From Rhodospirillaceae bacterium (GTDB lineage: Bacteria; Pseudomonadota; Alphaproteobacteria; MPNO01; UBA2964), in the NCBI GenBank assembly GCA_002709075.1, contig PAPV01000004.1, forward strand, positions 1 through 64,000: a DNA stretch of 64,000 nucleotides. The letters run 5' to 3'. Both the position numbers and the translations under genes were made by a program. Under the pieces are notes generated by a model. It was not told the origin of the DNA, made no database searches, and saw only the letters and a program-made list of their open reading frames with translations. Positions 46,983 through 56,129 of the stretch are shown piece after piece. How positions within the stretch are numbered: the stretch's first letter is position 1; each line of letters opens with the position of its first letter.

Positions 46983-47059
46983 TGGCGGTCCCGAGAGGAT
47001 TCGAACCTCTGACCCCCAGATTAGGAATCTGGTGCTCTATCCTGCTGAGCTACGGGACC
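46983..47059 (-). tRNA. tRNA-Arg (anticodon CCT)
   Basis: 77 bases with encoded CCA. Acceptor GGTCCCG pairs with CGGGACC, the D arm is GCTC...GAGC, the anticodon stem CCAGA/TCTGG with loop TTCCTAA (anticodon CCT), and the T arm AGAGG-TTCGAAT-CCTCT. Confidence 0.95.
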
Positions 47060-47566
47060 AACAAGTGACTTGCAATATTGTTTAACCTTATATCTATAAA
47101 CCTTGATTAAAATATTATATTTTTTCCAAATGGGCTTGGACAACCCCTAGCTCATTTTTTTGCCCGTTTTCATGTTTTTCCCGCCAACAAACAACATTCA
47201 TGATTTCAACCGACTTTCTACGTTATTAAAAGTAACCTGATCTACATAATTTTAGTTGCAAATCGTGCTCATCGAAAGGCTTACGGCTTTTGTTGGAACA
47301 GTCGTTAACAATACATGCATAAAGAGCTAATCTATAGAGATTAAAGACAACCCCAAATTACTGGTTCAGGCTTTTCGTTTCTCTGAATTAGAGAGGGTTT
47401 TTAAAGTTTCACAAAAAACAGGGGTAAGAGTGTAAGGGGTCATCTCAAACTATAATTGAAACCACTTCATTTGCGGTAAAAAAAGAGAAAATTTTGGAGT
47501 TTTAATGGTTGGCCTGCGCCCCTGGTTCGGTTATCAAGAATATAAATGTACTAAAGGAATTAATTT
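47060..47566. other. Spacer between tRNA-Arg(CCT) and fhs
   Basis: About 500 bases. A short open run near 47325-47435 reads SIEIKDNPKLLVQAFRFSEL and on to a stop, which could be a scrap of a lost gene but is too short to claim. No riboswitch or strong hairpin was recognised before fhs. AAGGAAT about 8 nt before 47567 serves as the fhs ribosome site. Confidence 0.4.
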
Positions 47567-49237
47567 ATGGCAGCAATAAGATCCGATTTAGAGATTGCTC
47601 GCGCAGCATCTTTGAAACCAATTAATGAAATCGCAGAAAAATTGGGCTTAACATCTGACCACATTAACCAATATGGACGTTTCAAAGCGAAAGTTGATGC
47701 CACCTTTCTAGGAGAAAGTGAACGACGCGGAAAACTGATTTTAGTTACTGGTATAAGCCCTACACCGGCGGGAGAAGGCAAAAGCACCACAACAGTAGGT
47801 CTTGGAGATGCGATTAATCGGATAGGTAAAAATGCTTCGATATGCCTTCGGGAGCCAAGCCTCGGGCCTTGTTTTGGTATCAAAGGTGGTGCCGCAGGTG
47901 GTGGGTATGCACAGGTAGTACCAATGGAAGATATCAACCTTCACTTTACGGGAGACTTTCATGCTATTACTTCCGCCCATAACCTACTTTCAGCCTTAAT
48001 TGACAATCACATCTACTGGGGGAACAGCCTAAACATCGACGCCCGTCGTATCTCTTGGCGCCGTGTAATTGACCTGAATGACAGAGCACTCCGTTCAATT
48101 GTAAGTTCACTTGGTGGCACAGCAAATGGTTTCCCAAGAGAGACCGGATTCGACATCACCGTGGCTTCAGAAATTATGGCAATATTTTGCCTTGCAACGA
48201 ATCTAAAAGATTTAGGGGATAGAATAGGGCGGATACAAATTGGTGAAACACGAAGTCGTGCCACCCTAACAGCCCGTGACCTCGAAGCTGATGGGCCTAT
48301 GACTGTTTTATTAAAAGAAGCATTCCTTCCTAATCTCGTGCAAACACTCGAGCACACACCGGCTTTCGTGCATGGTGGCCCGTTCGCTAATATCGCACAT
48401 GGATGTAATTCAGTATCAGCAACAAACACAGCACTCGCGCTTAGTGATTACGTGGTTACAGAAGCTGGTTTCGGTTCTGACCTGGGCGCAGAAAAATTCT
48501 TTAATATCAAATGCAGATCTGCCAATCTTTTTCCAGACGCTGTAACACTAGTTGCCACTGTGCGAGCCATTAAAATGCATGGGGGCGTTTCGAAAGAAAA
48601 ACTCAAGACAGAAAATTTGGACGCTCTTCGCATTGGTATGTCCAATGTGATTCGTCACATCGAAAATATGAATACTTTTGGGGTGCCTGTGGTAGTGAGC
48701 ATCAATAGGTTTCTTACAGATACTAATCGAGAAATAAATTTAGTAAAAGACATATGTGCCGAAATCGGAACCACAGCAATTGAATGCAATCATTGGGCCG
48801 AAGGCGGAAGAGGAGCAGAAGAATTAGCAAATGCTGTTGTACTTGCTGCTGAGTCTAAAAATCAATTCAAGTATCTTTACCCTGATGAAATGCCCCTCTG
48901 GGAAAAAATTCAGACAATTGCAACAAAAATTTACCGCGCTCGTTCAGTTACAGCACCTCCTTCTGTTCTTAAACAGCTTAAAATGTATGAAGGGCACGAG
49001 TTTGGTAGATTTCCAATCTGTATGGCTAAAACACCTTTAAGCTTCTCCACCGATCCCAAATTGCTCGGCGCTCCAAATAATTTTGATATCAATATCCGCG
49101 AGATCAGGTTATCAGCCGGCGCAGGATTCATTGTAGCAATCTGCGGAAATATAATGACTATGCCAGGGCTCCCCCGTACCCCTTCTGCTGCGAGCATTCG
49201 TTTAGATACCAATGGTGAAATCGAGGGTTTATTTTAA
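47567..49237 (+). CDS. fhs: Formate-tetrahydrofolate ligase
   Basis: ATP-dependent ligation of formate to tetrahydrofolate, giving 10-formyl-THF for one-carbon metabolism. [20 protein letters not shown]-like P-loop ([20 protein letters not shown], residues about 60-79), [23 protein letters not shown] in two parts ([23 protein letters not shown]) and [10 protein letters not shown] are diagnostic. 556 residues, full length. Single gene. Confidence 0.97.
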   Translation: MAAIRSDLEIARAASLKPINEIAEKLGLTSDHINQYGRFKAKVDATFLGESERRGKLILVTGISPTPAGEGKSTTTVGLGDAINRIGKNASICLREPSLGPCFGIKGGAAGGGYAQVVPMEDINLHFTGDFHAITSAHNLLSALIDNHIYWGNSLNIDARRISWRRVIDLNDRALRSIVSSLGGTANGFPRETGFDITVASEIMAIFCLATNLKDLGDRIGRIQIGETRSRATLTARDLEADGPMTVLLKEAFLPNLVQTLEHTPAFVHGGPFANIAHGCNSVSATNTALALSDYVVTEAGFGSDLGAEKFFNIKCRSANLFPDAVTLVATVRAIKMHGGVSKEKLKTENLDALRIGMSNVIRHIENMNTFGVPVVVSINRFLTDTNREINLVKDICAEIGTTAIECNHWAEGGRGAEELANAVVLAAESKNQFKYLYPDEMPLWEKIQTIATKIYRARSVTAPPSVLKQLKMYEGHEFGRFPICMAKTPLSFSTDPKLLGAPNNFDINIREIRLSAGAGFIVAICGNIMTMPGLPRTPSAASIRLDTNGEIEGLF

Positions 49238-49348
49238 CTCTTTTTGTACACAAAATTTTTTAAGTATTTTTCATGGGGGTATTTGTAATAGGGAAGGTTT
49301 TTCCCGGTGGTAAGGTTTTTGTTTAAGGAATAACTAGTATGAAAGTTA

Positions 49349-50170
49349 TTAAAACATATAAAGTTGCTCAAACGGCAAAGTATAACACAAAGTAACCACC
49401 TCCACCCCCGGATTATATTGCGTCAAACCGGCATTAGATAAATGGTATACGGCAAGTCCAACTCGCGATCCTGACTGCAGTTTATAGGAAATCTCAGCCA
49501 TCGACCTGAACTCAACTAATGATCCCAATTTTTTGCCGGAATTTTTCAAATAGACACCGGGGGCGAAAGAAGGGGAGAGAAAAACATTTTTCATTATAGG
49601 AATATCCACAACGAAACCCAAATATCCATAAAGCGCTTCATCGCTTGTCGCCATAAAACCGACCAGAGGCCGAACGCGATTTGCAAATCTCTCACCGTGC
49701 ACCTCTGCTCTAACTTCAGCAGAGGTGTCATTGTCTGTAACATCAAAATATCCCAGCCCAAATTGAAAACGAGATCCATTTTTCTGGTCTGAAGAATTTG
49801 GGGTTGAGTTTATATGTGTTTCAGCCTTCAAAATTTTATTTTCGGATTTGGAAATCCCAATAAGCTTCACTAAGGTTGAACCACGCTCTGAAAGCCACCG
49901 ATTGGCCTTTTCTTCATATGTTTCTAGTTTTCGCGTTTGTGCCACTGCACGTGAAGATGGTTTGTGATTTTTAGGTTTGGGAGAGCTTAACACCAAGTCA
50001 AATGGATGCGACTGTTTCAAGAGAAATGTGAAATCATAATGGCTGGGGCCAGCGTGCGTTATACTTCCAGAAAATGATATCATAAATAAAAAAATTGGAC
50101 CAATGATTGTACAATTTTTAGACAATAATCTTATTATGTTTTGAACATAACTTAAGTAATAATTTTTCAT
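49349..50170 (-). CDS. PagL-like lipid A 3-O-deacylase (acyloxyacyl hydrolase family)
   Basis: Outer-membrane beta-barrel protein of 273 residues. An N-terminal hydrophobic segment ending SGSITHAGP is a likely signal peptide. The C-terminal half shows the PagL pattern: LGSLVEFRSMAEISYK, SRVGLAVYHLSNAGL and YNPGVEVVTLCYTLPF. The His-Ser pair in YHLSNAG and the glutamate in NPGVEV fit the known Ser-His-Glu triad. A start at 50170 with AAGG 5 nt upstream follows the pip stop by one base; a start six codons earlier would overlap pip. An inserted basic/Ser region (about 50-110) is longer than in typical PagL. Confidence 0.78.
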   Translation of the reverse strand: MKNYYLSYVQNIIRLLSKNCTIIGPIFLFMISFSGSITHAGPSHYDFTFLLKQSHPFDLVLSSPKPKNHKPSSRAVAQTRKLETYEEKANRWLSERGSTLVKLIGISKSENKILKAETHINSTPNSSDQKNGSRFQFGLGYFDVTDNDTSAEVRAEVHGERFANRVRPLVGFMATSDEALYGYLGFVVDIPIMKNVFLSPSFAPGVYLKNSGKKLGSLVEFRSMAEISYKLQSGSRVGLAVYHLSNAGLTQYNPGVEVVTLCYTLPFEQLYMF

Positions 50171-50171
50171 C

Positions 50172-51134
50172 CTAACCTTTTTTATCATTCAACACTTTGA
50201 ATCTTTCTGTTGCTCTAACTAATTCAGAACGAATTCCTGTTTCCATTGCTGAGTGTCCAGCATCTTTCACAACAATGTAGTCTGCTTCTGGCCAGGCATG
50301 GTGAAGAGAATCTGCGGTAATTATGGGACAAACCATATCGAAACGACCCTGCACGATAACTCCGGGAATATTACGTATTTTATTTATATTGGATAAAAGA
50401 CAATTTTCTTCCATGAAAAGATTATTTATAAAATAATGTGCTTCAATGCTTGCTAACGCTATGGCAAACCGATCACTACTGAAGGTTTCAACCGTTTTAG
50501 TTGATGGCATTAGGGTCGAACAGGCACTTTCATAGGAACACCAAGAACGAGCAGCTTTAGCGCGAACCGAGTAATTTTCATCCAACAAACGTCGATGATA
50601 AGAAACAAGAATGTCAGTCTGTTCTTCCTTTGAAAGCGGTTCAACGAACCGACGCCAATTTTCAGGATAGACAGTTTGCATTCCGTATAAAAACCATTCC
50701 AGCTCGCGCGAGGTCCCAAGAAATATACCCCTTAAAATAAACCCAAGACATCTCTCGGGAAATGCCTGTCCATATGCCAGTGCTAATGTGCTTCCCCATG
50801 ACCCTCCAAAAATCAACCACCTATCAATTTTTAAGTGTATCCTAAGTCTTTCTATATCAGACAAAAGATCACGAGTAGTATTTCTATCCAGACAACCTTG
50901 CGGCTCTGATCGGCCAGCACCACGCTGATCAAAAATCACCACTCGATACGAATTAGGATCAAAAAAACGTCGATGCACAGACATTGAACCCGCTCCTGGG
51001 CCCCCGTGCAAAAAGAGTACAGGGATTCCATCAATTTTTCCGGATTGCTCCCAATACATTACGTGTGGTGGATCTAGATGAATAGTTCCACTTTCAAATG
51101 GTTTGATATGAGGAAAAAGCTGGTCTCTATTCAT
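50172..51134 (-). CDS. pip: Proline iminopeptidase
   Basis: Alpha/beta-hydrolase that removes N-terminal proline from peptides; about 320 residues. LFLHGGPGAG, FDQRGAGRSEPQG and the nucleophile elbow FGGSWGSTLALAYG are characteristic, with the acid and histidine in GRFDMVCP and DAGHSAME. Start 51134 (MNRDQLFPHIKPF) matches the family, though no clear ribosome site precedes it; an in-frame ATG ten codons earlier (51164) is possible. Confidence 0.9.
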   Translation of the reverse strand: MNRDQLFPHIKPFESGTIHLDPPHVMYWEQSGKIDGIPVLFLHGGPGAGSMSVHRRFFDPNSYRVVIFDQRGAGRSEPQGCLDRNTTRDLLSDIERLRIHLKIDRWLIFGGSWGSTLALAYGQAFPERCLGFILRGIFLGTSRELEWFLYGMQTVYPENWRRFVEPLSKEEQTDILVSYHRRLLDENYSVRAKAARSWCSYESACSTLMPSTKTVETFSSDRFAIALASIEAHYFINNLFMEENCLLSNINKIRNIPGVIVQGRFDMVCPIITADSLHHAWPEADYIVVKDAGHSAMETGIRSELVRATERFKVLNDKKG

Positions 51135-51513
51135 AGTAAAAAAACATTGAATGCAAAAAATCATCTATTAAAGAATAAACATAATAATCGCAGTTAAACC
51201 AATTATTTAAGCATGCAGTCTCAAAATTAATCTATCAAAAAGATCCCGAATATTGAAAAAAATGTCACCTTATAAAGTCAATCATAATTACATTTGATAC
51301 TTTTTATTTCTATTATCCTTAAGAAAGGTTTTACAAATGTAAGATCGGAGTAACAAAAATATCTGAAAAACGCTCCTTTCGAAAAATCAATGAAAAGTAT
51401 TCGTAAAAAGAATTGGGTATCGATAGAGATTTGCGATTTTATTTTCCAAAATTCCAGAAGGGGTATCATGTATACTAAATCGCACTGAACTGGCAGAAAA
51501 AACCGCGAAATAA
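51135..51513. other. Spacer between carD and pip
   Basis: Roughly 380 very AT-rich bases. No gene, clear terminator or known RNA motif was recognised. Confidence 0.45.
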
Positions 51514-52026
51514 TTAAGCTGCCTTCAAGAGAAGAGATTCTAATTTTTCCGTTGCAGCATCAGGCTCAATTTTTTCAACAAGTGCGACCTCTAACGCCAA
51601 TCGACCCAATGCAGATTCGTACATTTGCCTTTCACTGTACGACTGATCCGGCTGATCCGGCTTTCGGTAGAGATCACGAACCACCTCAGCAATTGCTACT
51701 GGATCACCGCTATTGATTTTCATTTCATACTCCTGGGCACGCCTACTCCACATTGTACGCTTTGCCCTGGCCTTACCCCTCAGCGCTTTTATGGCATTCT
51801 GCATGTTATCTTTTGAGCTAATTTTCCGCAAACCAGCATATTCTGCTTTTTCAACCGGCACGCGCAATGTCATTTTTTCTGCTGTAAAATGTATTACATA
51901 AAGCTGTAATGAAAAACCTGCTATTTCCTCAGAAGATATTTCGGTAACTTGCCCTACTCCATGAGTGGGATAAACAACATAATCCTTTATAGAAAATGGA
52001 AGCTTTTTTGACTTAACTCTTGCCAT
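51514..52026 (-). CDS. carD: CarD family RNA polymerase-binding regulator
   Basis: 170 residues. The N-terminal RNA-polymerase-interacting domain has KDYVVYPTHGVGQVTEI (about 14-30) and RVPVEKAEYAGLRKI. The C-terminal helical DNA-binding part includes WSRRAQEYEMKINSGDPVAIAEVVRDL. CarD stabilises open promoter complexes, notably of rRNA genes. The short ORF order carD after fdxA is common in alphaproteobacteria. Confidence 0.93.
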   Translation of the reverse strand: MARVKSKKLPFSIKDYVVYPTHGVGQVTEISSEEIAGFSLQLYVIHFTAEKMTLRVPVEKAEYAGLRKISSKDNMQNAIKALRGKARAKRTMWSRRAQEYEMKINSGDPVAIAEVVRDLYRKPDQPDQSYSERQMYESALGRLALEVALVEKIEPDAATEKLESLLLKAA

Positions 52027-52110
52027 TTAATTTCCTCATCCCTCCCAGACACAAGCCTATGACGCCCAAATAATCTCGATTGCACCGACTTAATTTTCAA
52101 ACATGTTTAC

Positions 52111-52142
52111 AAGCCCCATCGCGCTAAAAGCCAACGGGGCTT
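52111..52142 (-). terminator. Hairpin between fdxA and carD
   Basis: Stem AAGCCCC / GGGGCTT with an 18-base loop. It lies about 95 bases after the fdxA stop and 85 before the carD start. No T-run follows on the minus strand, so it may be a terminator, an RNA-stability element or an operator. Confidence 0.35.
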
Positions 52143-52235
52143 TGTATCGAACACTCTATGGTTAAGCTAGATAACATATTTTTACTGATTTAACACGTCT
52201 ACAAAAAACCATCCATGCACTAATATATTTAAAGT

Positions 52236-52574
52236 TTATTCTTGTTCACCTGGTTTTTCACTGAAGTGTTCCTCAAATTTATTATCTTTTCCATTCCACT
52301 CGTCCGCATCATCGGGTGGATTACCTTTACGAGTAATATTTGGCCATTCCTCAGCATATTTAGCATTTACATCAACAAATTTTTCAGCTTCGTCATCTGT
52401 ATCTGGAAATATAGCTTCGGCAGGACATTCAGGCTCACACACACCACAGTCAATGCACTCATCAGGGTTAATCACGAGCATGTTTTCACCTTCGAAGAAA
52501 CAATCCACAGGACATACTTCGACACAATCCATAAATTTACACCTGATACAATTATCGGTGACAACGTATGCCAT
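52236..52574 (-). CDS. fdxA: Seven-iron ferredoxin FdxA
   Basis: Electron carrier of 112 residues with 3Fe-4S and 4Fe-4S clusters. Motifs: [18 protein letters not shown] near the start and [17 protein letters not shown] (about 40-56). The acidic C-terminal half ([11 protein letters not shown]-like [14 protein letters not shown]) is usual for alphaproteobacterial FdxA. Confidence 0.96.
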   Translation of the reverse strand: MAYVVTDNCIRCKFMDCVEVCPVDCFFEGENMLVINPDECIDCGVCEPECPAEAIFPDTDDEAEKFVDVNAKYAEEWPNITRKGNPPDDADEWNGKDNKFEEHFSEKPGEQE

Positions 52575-52720
52575 TTTATACTCCGATCTTCGTGGCTATT
52601 CGAAGGACTAAATCCATTTGTTCCGTTCTATGCGGAAGCTAATACTTTCTGTACTATTTCATGAGCAACTGTGCAACAATGATAATTGTGCAGAAAACAT
52701 TTGAAATATTTCTTTTTAGG

Positions 52721-53164
52721 TCAACCCCCCTGCGCAAGCTTCCTAGCGACACCCCTATCATGATCAGAAACATGAATTAATCCGCCAATACGGCGCAACA
52801 GCTGATCCTCGTATGGGTTAACTTTCCCATCAACCAAAACTACCTCCCACAGGGCTTGCATAAGATCAACACGCTCTTGGTAACTGAATCCAGACGTTAT
52901 GGCGGTGGTAAAACCAAAAAGCTGAACTGTCCCAGAAACTTCCGCTTCAGCACATGCGATCAGTTCTTCTGACAAAGATGGGTCATTCACTAACTTTTTC
53001 CTAATTAAATTGAGAATGCTCTTGCGCTCCATAGCGGAGAAATCATCATCAACAGTTGCAACCTCAACCAATAATGCGGCTGCCGCTATAGTGTGCTCGT
53101 CAAACTTTTCCGCTGCTTCTTCTGCTATCGAGCCATTTATAAATTCTTTTAACCTTCCAATCAT
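52721..53164 (-). CDS. TerB-like helical protein
   Basis: 147 residues, a helical bundle of the tellurite-resistance TerB/DjlA N-terminal type. Paired acidic helices are visible: AAALLVEVATVDDDFSAMERKSI, quoted as ALLVEVATVDDDFSAMER, and LWEVVLVDGKVNPYEDQLLRRI, quoted as EVVLVDGKVNPYEDQLL. The acidic positions may bind metal. Family members are widespread with unknown function. It follows the S4 protein gene by 21 nt. Confidence 0.8.
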   Translation of the reverse strand: MIGRLKEFINGSIAEEAAEKFDEHTIAAAALLVEVATVDDDFSAMERKSILNLIRKKLVNDPSLSEELIACAEAEVSGTVQLFGFTTAITSGFSYQERVDLMQALWEVVLVDGKVNPYEDQLLRRIGGLIHVSDHDRGVARKLAQGG

Positions 53165-53185
53165 AAATTTTCTCCGCCATGGATT

Positions 53186-53479
53186 TTATATAAGAGACTG
53201 CAGGTATGGCAATGTGCCGCCTTCGGATAGATCCTGATATAGCGATTCCGCTTCTTTTGCTGGACCTCGACGCCTACCCAATCCCAAGATCTTGACAACT
53301 CGGATACGGTTGCCTTGCCTGAAGGTCAATACCTGACCAACGTGCACCCCCAAATGCGCTTTGTTGGTACGTTTTCCATTAACCCGGACTCGCTTCATAC
53401 CACAAATACGAGCAGCCAGCGAACGTGTTTTGAAAAATCTCGCCTGCCAAAGCCACTTATCTAATCTAATCTTATCCAT
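53186..53479 (-). CDS. S4-domain RNA-binding protein (HslR-like)
   Basis: 97 residues. The S4 fold runs from RLDKWLWQARFFKTRSLA through VRVNGKRTNKAHLGVHVGQVL to a basic tail. HslR relatives bind stalled 50S subunits with peptidyl-tRNA. It lies 6 nt after the helicase gene, an arrangement seen in many alphaproteobacteria. Confidence 0.9.
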   Translation of the reverse strand: MDKIRLDKWLWQARFFKTRSLAARICGMKRVRVNGKRTNKAHLGVHVGQVLTFRQGNRIRVVKILGLGRRRGPAKEAESLYQDLSEGGTLPYLQSLI

Positions 53480-53485
53480 AGTTCG

Positions 53486-55978
53486 CTAAATATGTAAGTT
53501 TTTAAGTGCAGCAAAAGGTGAAGTGGGATCGATTTTCGGAGATTTTTGACCTTTATTTCGGGTAGCCCGCATTTTGACTTTTTTACCCCGAAGTCCACGC
53601 TTATATAAATTTACACCACCTGCTTCTTTGTAACCAAGCGCCCGCATCAATAAGGGGATCTCGATTTTTTTCAATCCAAGCGTGGATGCCAGTTCATAAG
53701 GAAGTTCAAAAATTCCTAAACGTGACAAATGCATCAGTCTTCCTACTAGCTTGTCCAGAATGTCTACCCGTATTACGCGATTACCCACGGGGAAAAAACC
53801 TAGCGCCCTGTAGAACGTCTCAGAATATCCGGGCATAGGTTTTGGTGCTACTTTTCCTGGATCAGGAAGACAAATATTTGTTGCACCTGTATGCGCAGCC
53901 CACAAGGCAGCCTTGAGAAATAAAGAATTAGGTTTTTGCAGTTTGGGCAAATACACAAACTTACATCCAATCTTAACCCCCATCTCGCGCAAGATTTCTT
54001 TATCCGATGAATTAAGAGCGAGCAGTTGGTTCCGAGCCACGGAATTTGGAAGAGAGCCAAGCCCTTCCGCTAATTGATAAACCAGCCCACGCGCTGCTCC
54101 AGTCAAGTTTCTTTCCTGTAAACAAACTAGAGTACCTAAATTAACTTTCAGATGACTTTGTAACCAAACATGCAATTTCTTTTCAACATATAAACGCTGA
54201 CGAACTGAAATGAGGTCAGTTTTTTTAACTCTTACCGACGGAGATAACATTTTAGCACCGGCACTTAAATATCCTATTTCTTGCCCTTGCCATAATATTT
54301 TTCCATTCTGAGTAAGGCTAATATTTTTATTTTCTTCCTTTGTAATCGCAAATACGCGACTGGTTACCTCATTAGATAACCCTCGACGGACTGTATTAAC
54401 AGCTAATCGTCTTAAATGAGCCTCATAAGAATTTTCCGGTTTAAAACACAGCCCTGAGAATGCACCCAGCACTTGTCCCCCAATCATTACAGTTCCATCC
54501 TCAGCCACGCTGAGTTTTGAGACAAGATTTTTTTGTGCCTTTACAAGTAAAGTGCTGCGTCTATCAACAAAACGCTCTGTCAGTTTTCGGTGCAATGAGT
54601 CTGAGAGTTTTTCCTCGATATTTCTTGCACGATCTTTCCAATACGCCGCGTCAGTTATCCAGTCTCCCCTATTCGCAATATAAGTCCAAGTTCTTGTGTG
54701 TGACAACCGAGCCATTAGGGTGTCAATATCACCATCCTCTCTATCAAGATAATCAAGCTGACGGGCCACCCAATCAAATGGTAATCGCCCATGAGGACTG
54801 CATAAAAATCCGTAAACACGTTTCAGAAAATGAATGTGAGCGTCTGCAACCGCCTGTCTAAAATCTGGAATTTGACATACCTCCCACAGTAACCGGATAC
54901 CTTGGCGGTCAGACGCAAGCTTTCGAACGTCCTCCATTCTTACCAACTTTTGCAATGACAAATGATCCTCAGCCCTTCCTGCACGCATCATTAGCGCTGT
55001 AGGAGGTATTTCTTCCAGACTTTTTTGCAAATGGAGGAGAGAACAATATTCTAATTTTGGATTTCTCCACCAAACTTTTTGAACAGCACTAAAAATATGG
55101 TTTTCGATGGAATAGATAGATTCTTTTTTGAGAGGACCGATATCCGTTAAGGTACTAAAAGTACCATTTCGCGTGTAACGGCCCGCACGGCCAGCAATCT
55201 GTGAGATTTCCTGAACATCCAAGTAACGCATGCGGCAACCATCGAATTTTTGTAGCGAGGAGAAAACAACATGATCGATGTCCATGTTTAGACCTAATCC
55301 AATAGCATCCGTAGCTACTAAATAATCAACTTCACCAGCCTGATACATTTCCACCTGTGCATTTCGTGTTCGCGGGCTTAAAGCACCGAGCACTACTGCT
55401 GTCCCACCTCGACTTTGCCGAATACCTTCAGCGAGAGAATATACATCGCCGACAGAGAAAGCGATGACAGCAGAACGGCGGGGAATTCTTGAGAGTTTTT
55501 TCGTTCCATCCCAATTTAATTTTGAAAGTCGTCTCCGCATTTTAATTTCTACATCGGGAAGTAATTTTTCTAATATTGGGCGCATAGTTGTAGCCCCAAG
55601 AAATAGAGTTTCCTGTGTTCCCCTAGCCCTTAACAAACGATCCGAAAATACGTAACCTCGATCTTTATCAGCACACAACTGTATTTCATCGACCCCTACG
55701 AACTCAAAAACTCTATCTAACGGCATCGCTTCCACTGTGCACAAAAAGAATCGAGCAGTTTTTGGAACTATTTTTTCTTCGCCAGTCAGCAGCGCAACAT
55801 TGCGTTTCCCGATCAAACTGCAAACCTTTTCGTAATTTTCTCGAGCTAAAAGCCGCAACGGAAACCCCATAATACCGGTTCGATGTTTAAGCATTCGCTT
55901 TATGGCCACAAACGTTTTCCCTGTATTTGTTGAGCCAAGTATTGCGAATAGTTTAGGTTGTCTTTTTATCTGTGGCAT
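53486..55978 (-). CDS. Suv3/MgpS-type RNA helicase
   Basis: Superfamily 2 helicase of 830 residues. Walker A is GSTNTGKTFVA (about 14-24), the DEAD-box position reads VDEIQLCADKDRG, and LGATTMRP, VATDAIGLGLNMDIDHVVF and QIAGRAGRYTRNG are later helicase motifs. The C-terminal third (about 550-830) is a basic region with a conserved end DPTSPFAALKNL. It is the first gene of the helicase, S4 protein, TerB-like, fdxA series. Confidence 0.92.
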   Translation of the reverse strand: MPQIKRQPKLFAILGSTNTGKTFVAIKRMLKHRTGIMGFPLRLLARENYEKVCSLIGKRNVALLTGEEKIVPKTARFFLCTVEAMPLDRVFEFVGVDEIQLCADKDRGYVFSDRLLRARGTQETLFLGATTMRPILEKLLPDVEIKMRRRLSKLNWDGTKKLSRIPRRSAVIAFSVGDVYSLAEGIRQSRGGTAVVLGALSPRTRNAQVEMYQAGEVDYLVATDAIGLGLNMDIDHVVFSSLQKFDGCRMRYLDVQEISQIAGRAGRYTRNGTFSTLTDIGPLKKESIYSIENHIFSAVQKVWWRNPKLEYCSLLHLQKSLEEIPPTALMMRAGRAEDHLSLQKLVRMEDVRKLASDRQGIRLLWEVCQIPDFRQAVADAHIHFLKRVYGFLCSPHGRLPFDWVARQLDYLDREDGDIDTLMARLSHTRTWTYIANRGDWITDAAYWKDRARNIEEKLSDSLHRKLTERFVDRRSTLLVKAQKNLVSKLSVAEDGTVMIGGQVLGAFSGLCFKPENSYEAHLRRLAVNTVRRGLSNEVTSRVFAITKEENKNISLTQNGKILWQGQEIGYLSAGAKMLSPSVRVKKTDLISVRQRLYVEKKLHVWLQSHLKVNLGTLVCLQERNLTGAARGLVYQLAEGLGSLPNSVARNQLLALNSSDKEILREMGVKIGCKFVYLPKLQKPNSLFLKAALWAAHTGATNICLPDPGKVAPKPMPGYSETFYRALGFFPVGNRVIRVDILDKLVGRLMHLSRLGIFELPYELASTLGLKKIEIPLLMRALGYKEAGGVNLYKRGLRGKKVKMRATRNKGQKSPKIDPTSPFAALKNLHI

Positions 55979-56129
55979 TGTGAAATTTGATGTGCGAAGT
56001 TATAGGTTTCAACCCACATGAAGTATTTTGAATTGTTTGAACGATAATTGCATTATTTTGCCATACTTGAAAATGCATTAAAGTTTCTTCATATAGGATC
56101 AGAGAAGGAAAAAACCAAGGATAACAGAA

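Noticed and set aside
47325-47435. Short open run before fhs reading SIEIKDNPKLLVQAFRFSEL
   Set aside because: Under 40 codons, no start signal and no family; kept only as a note in the spacer entry.
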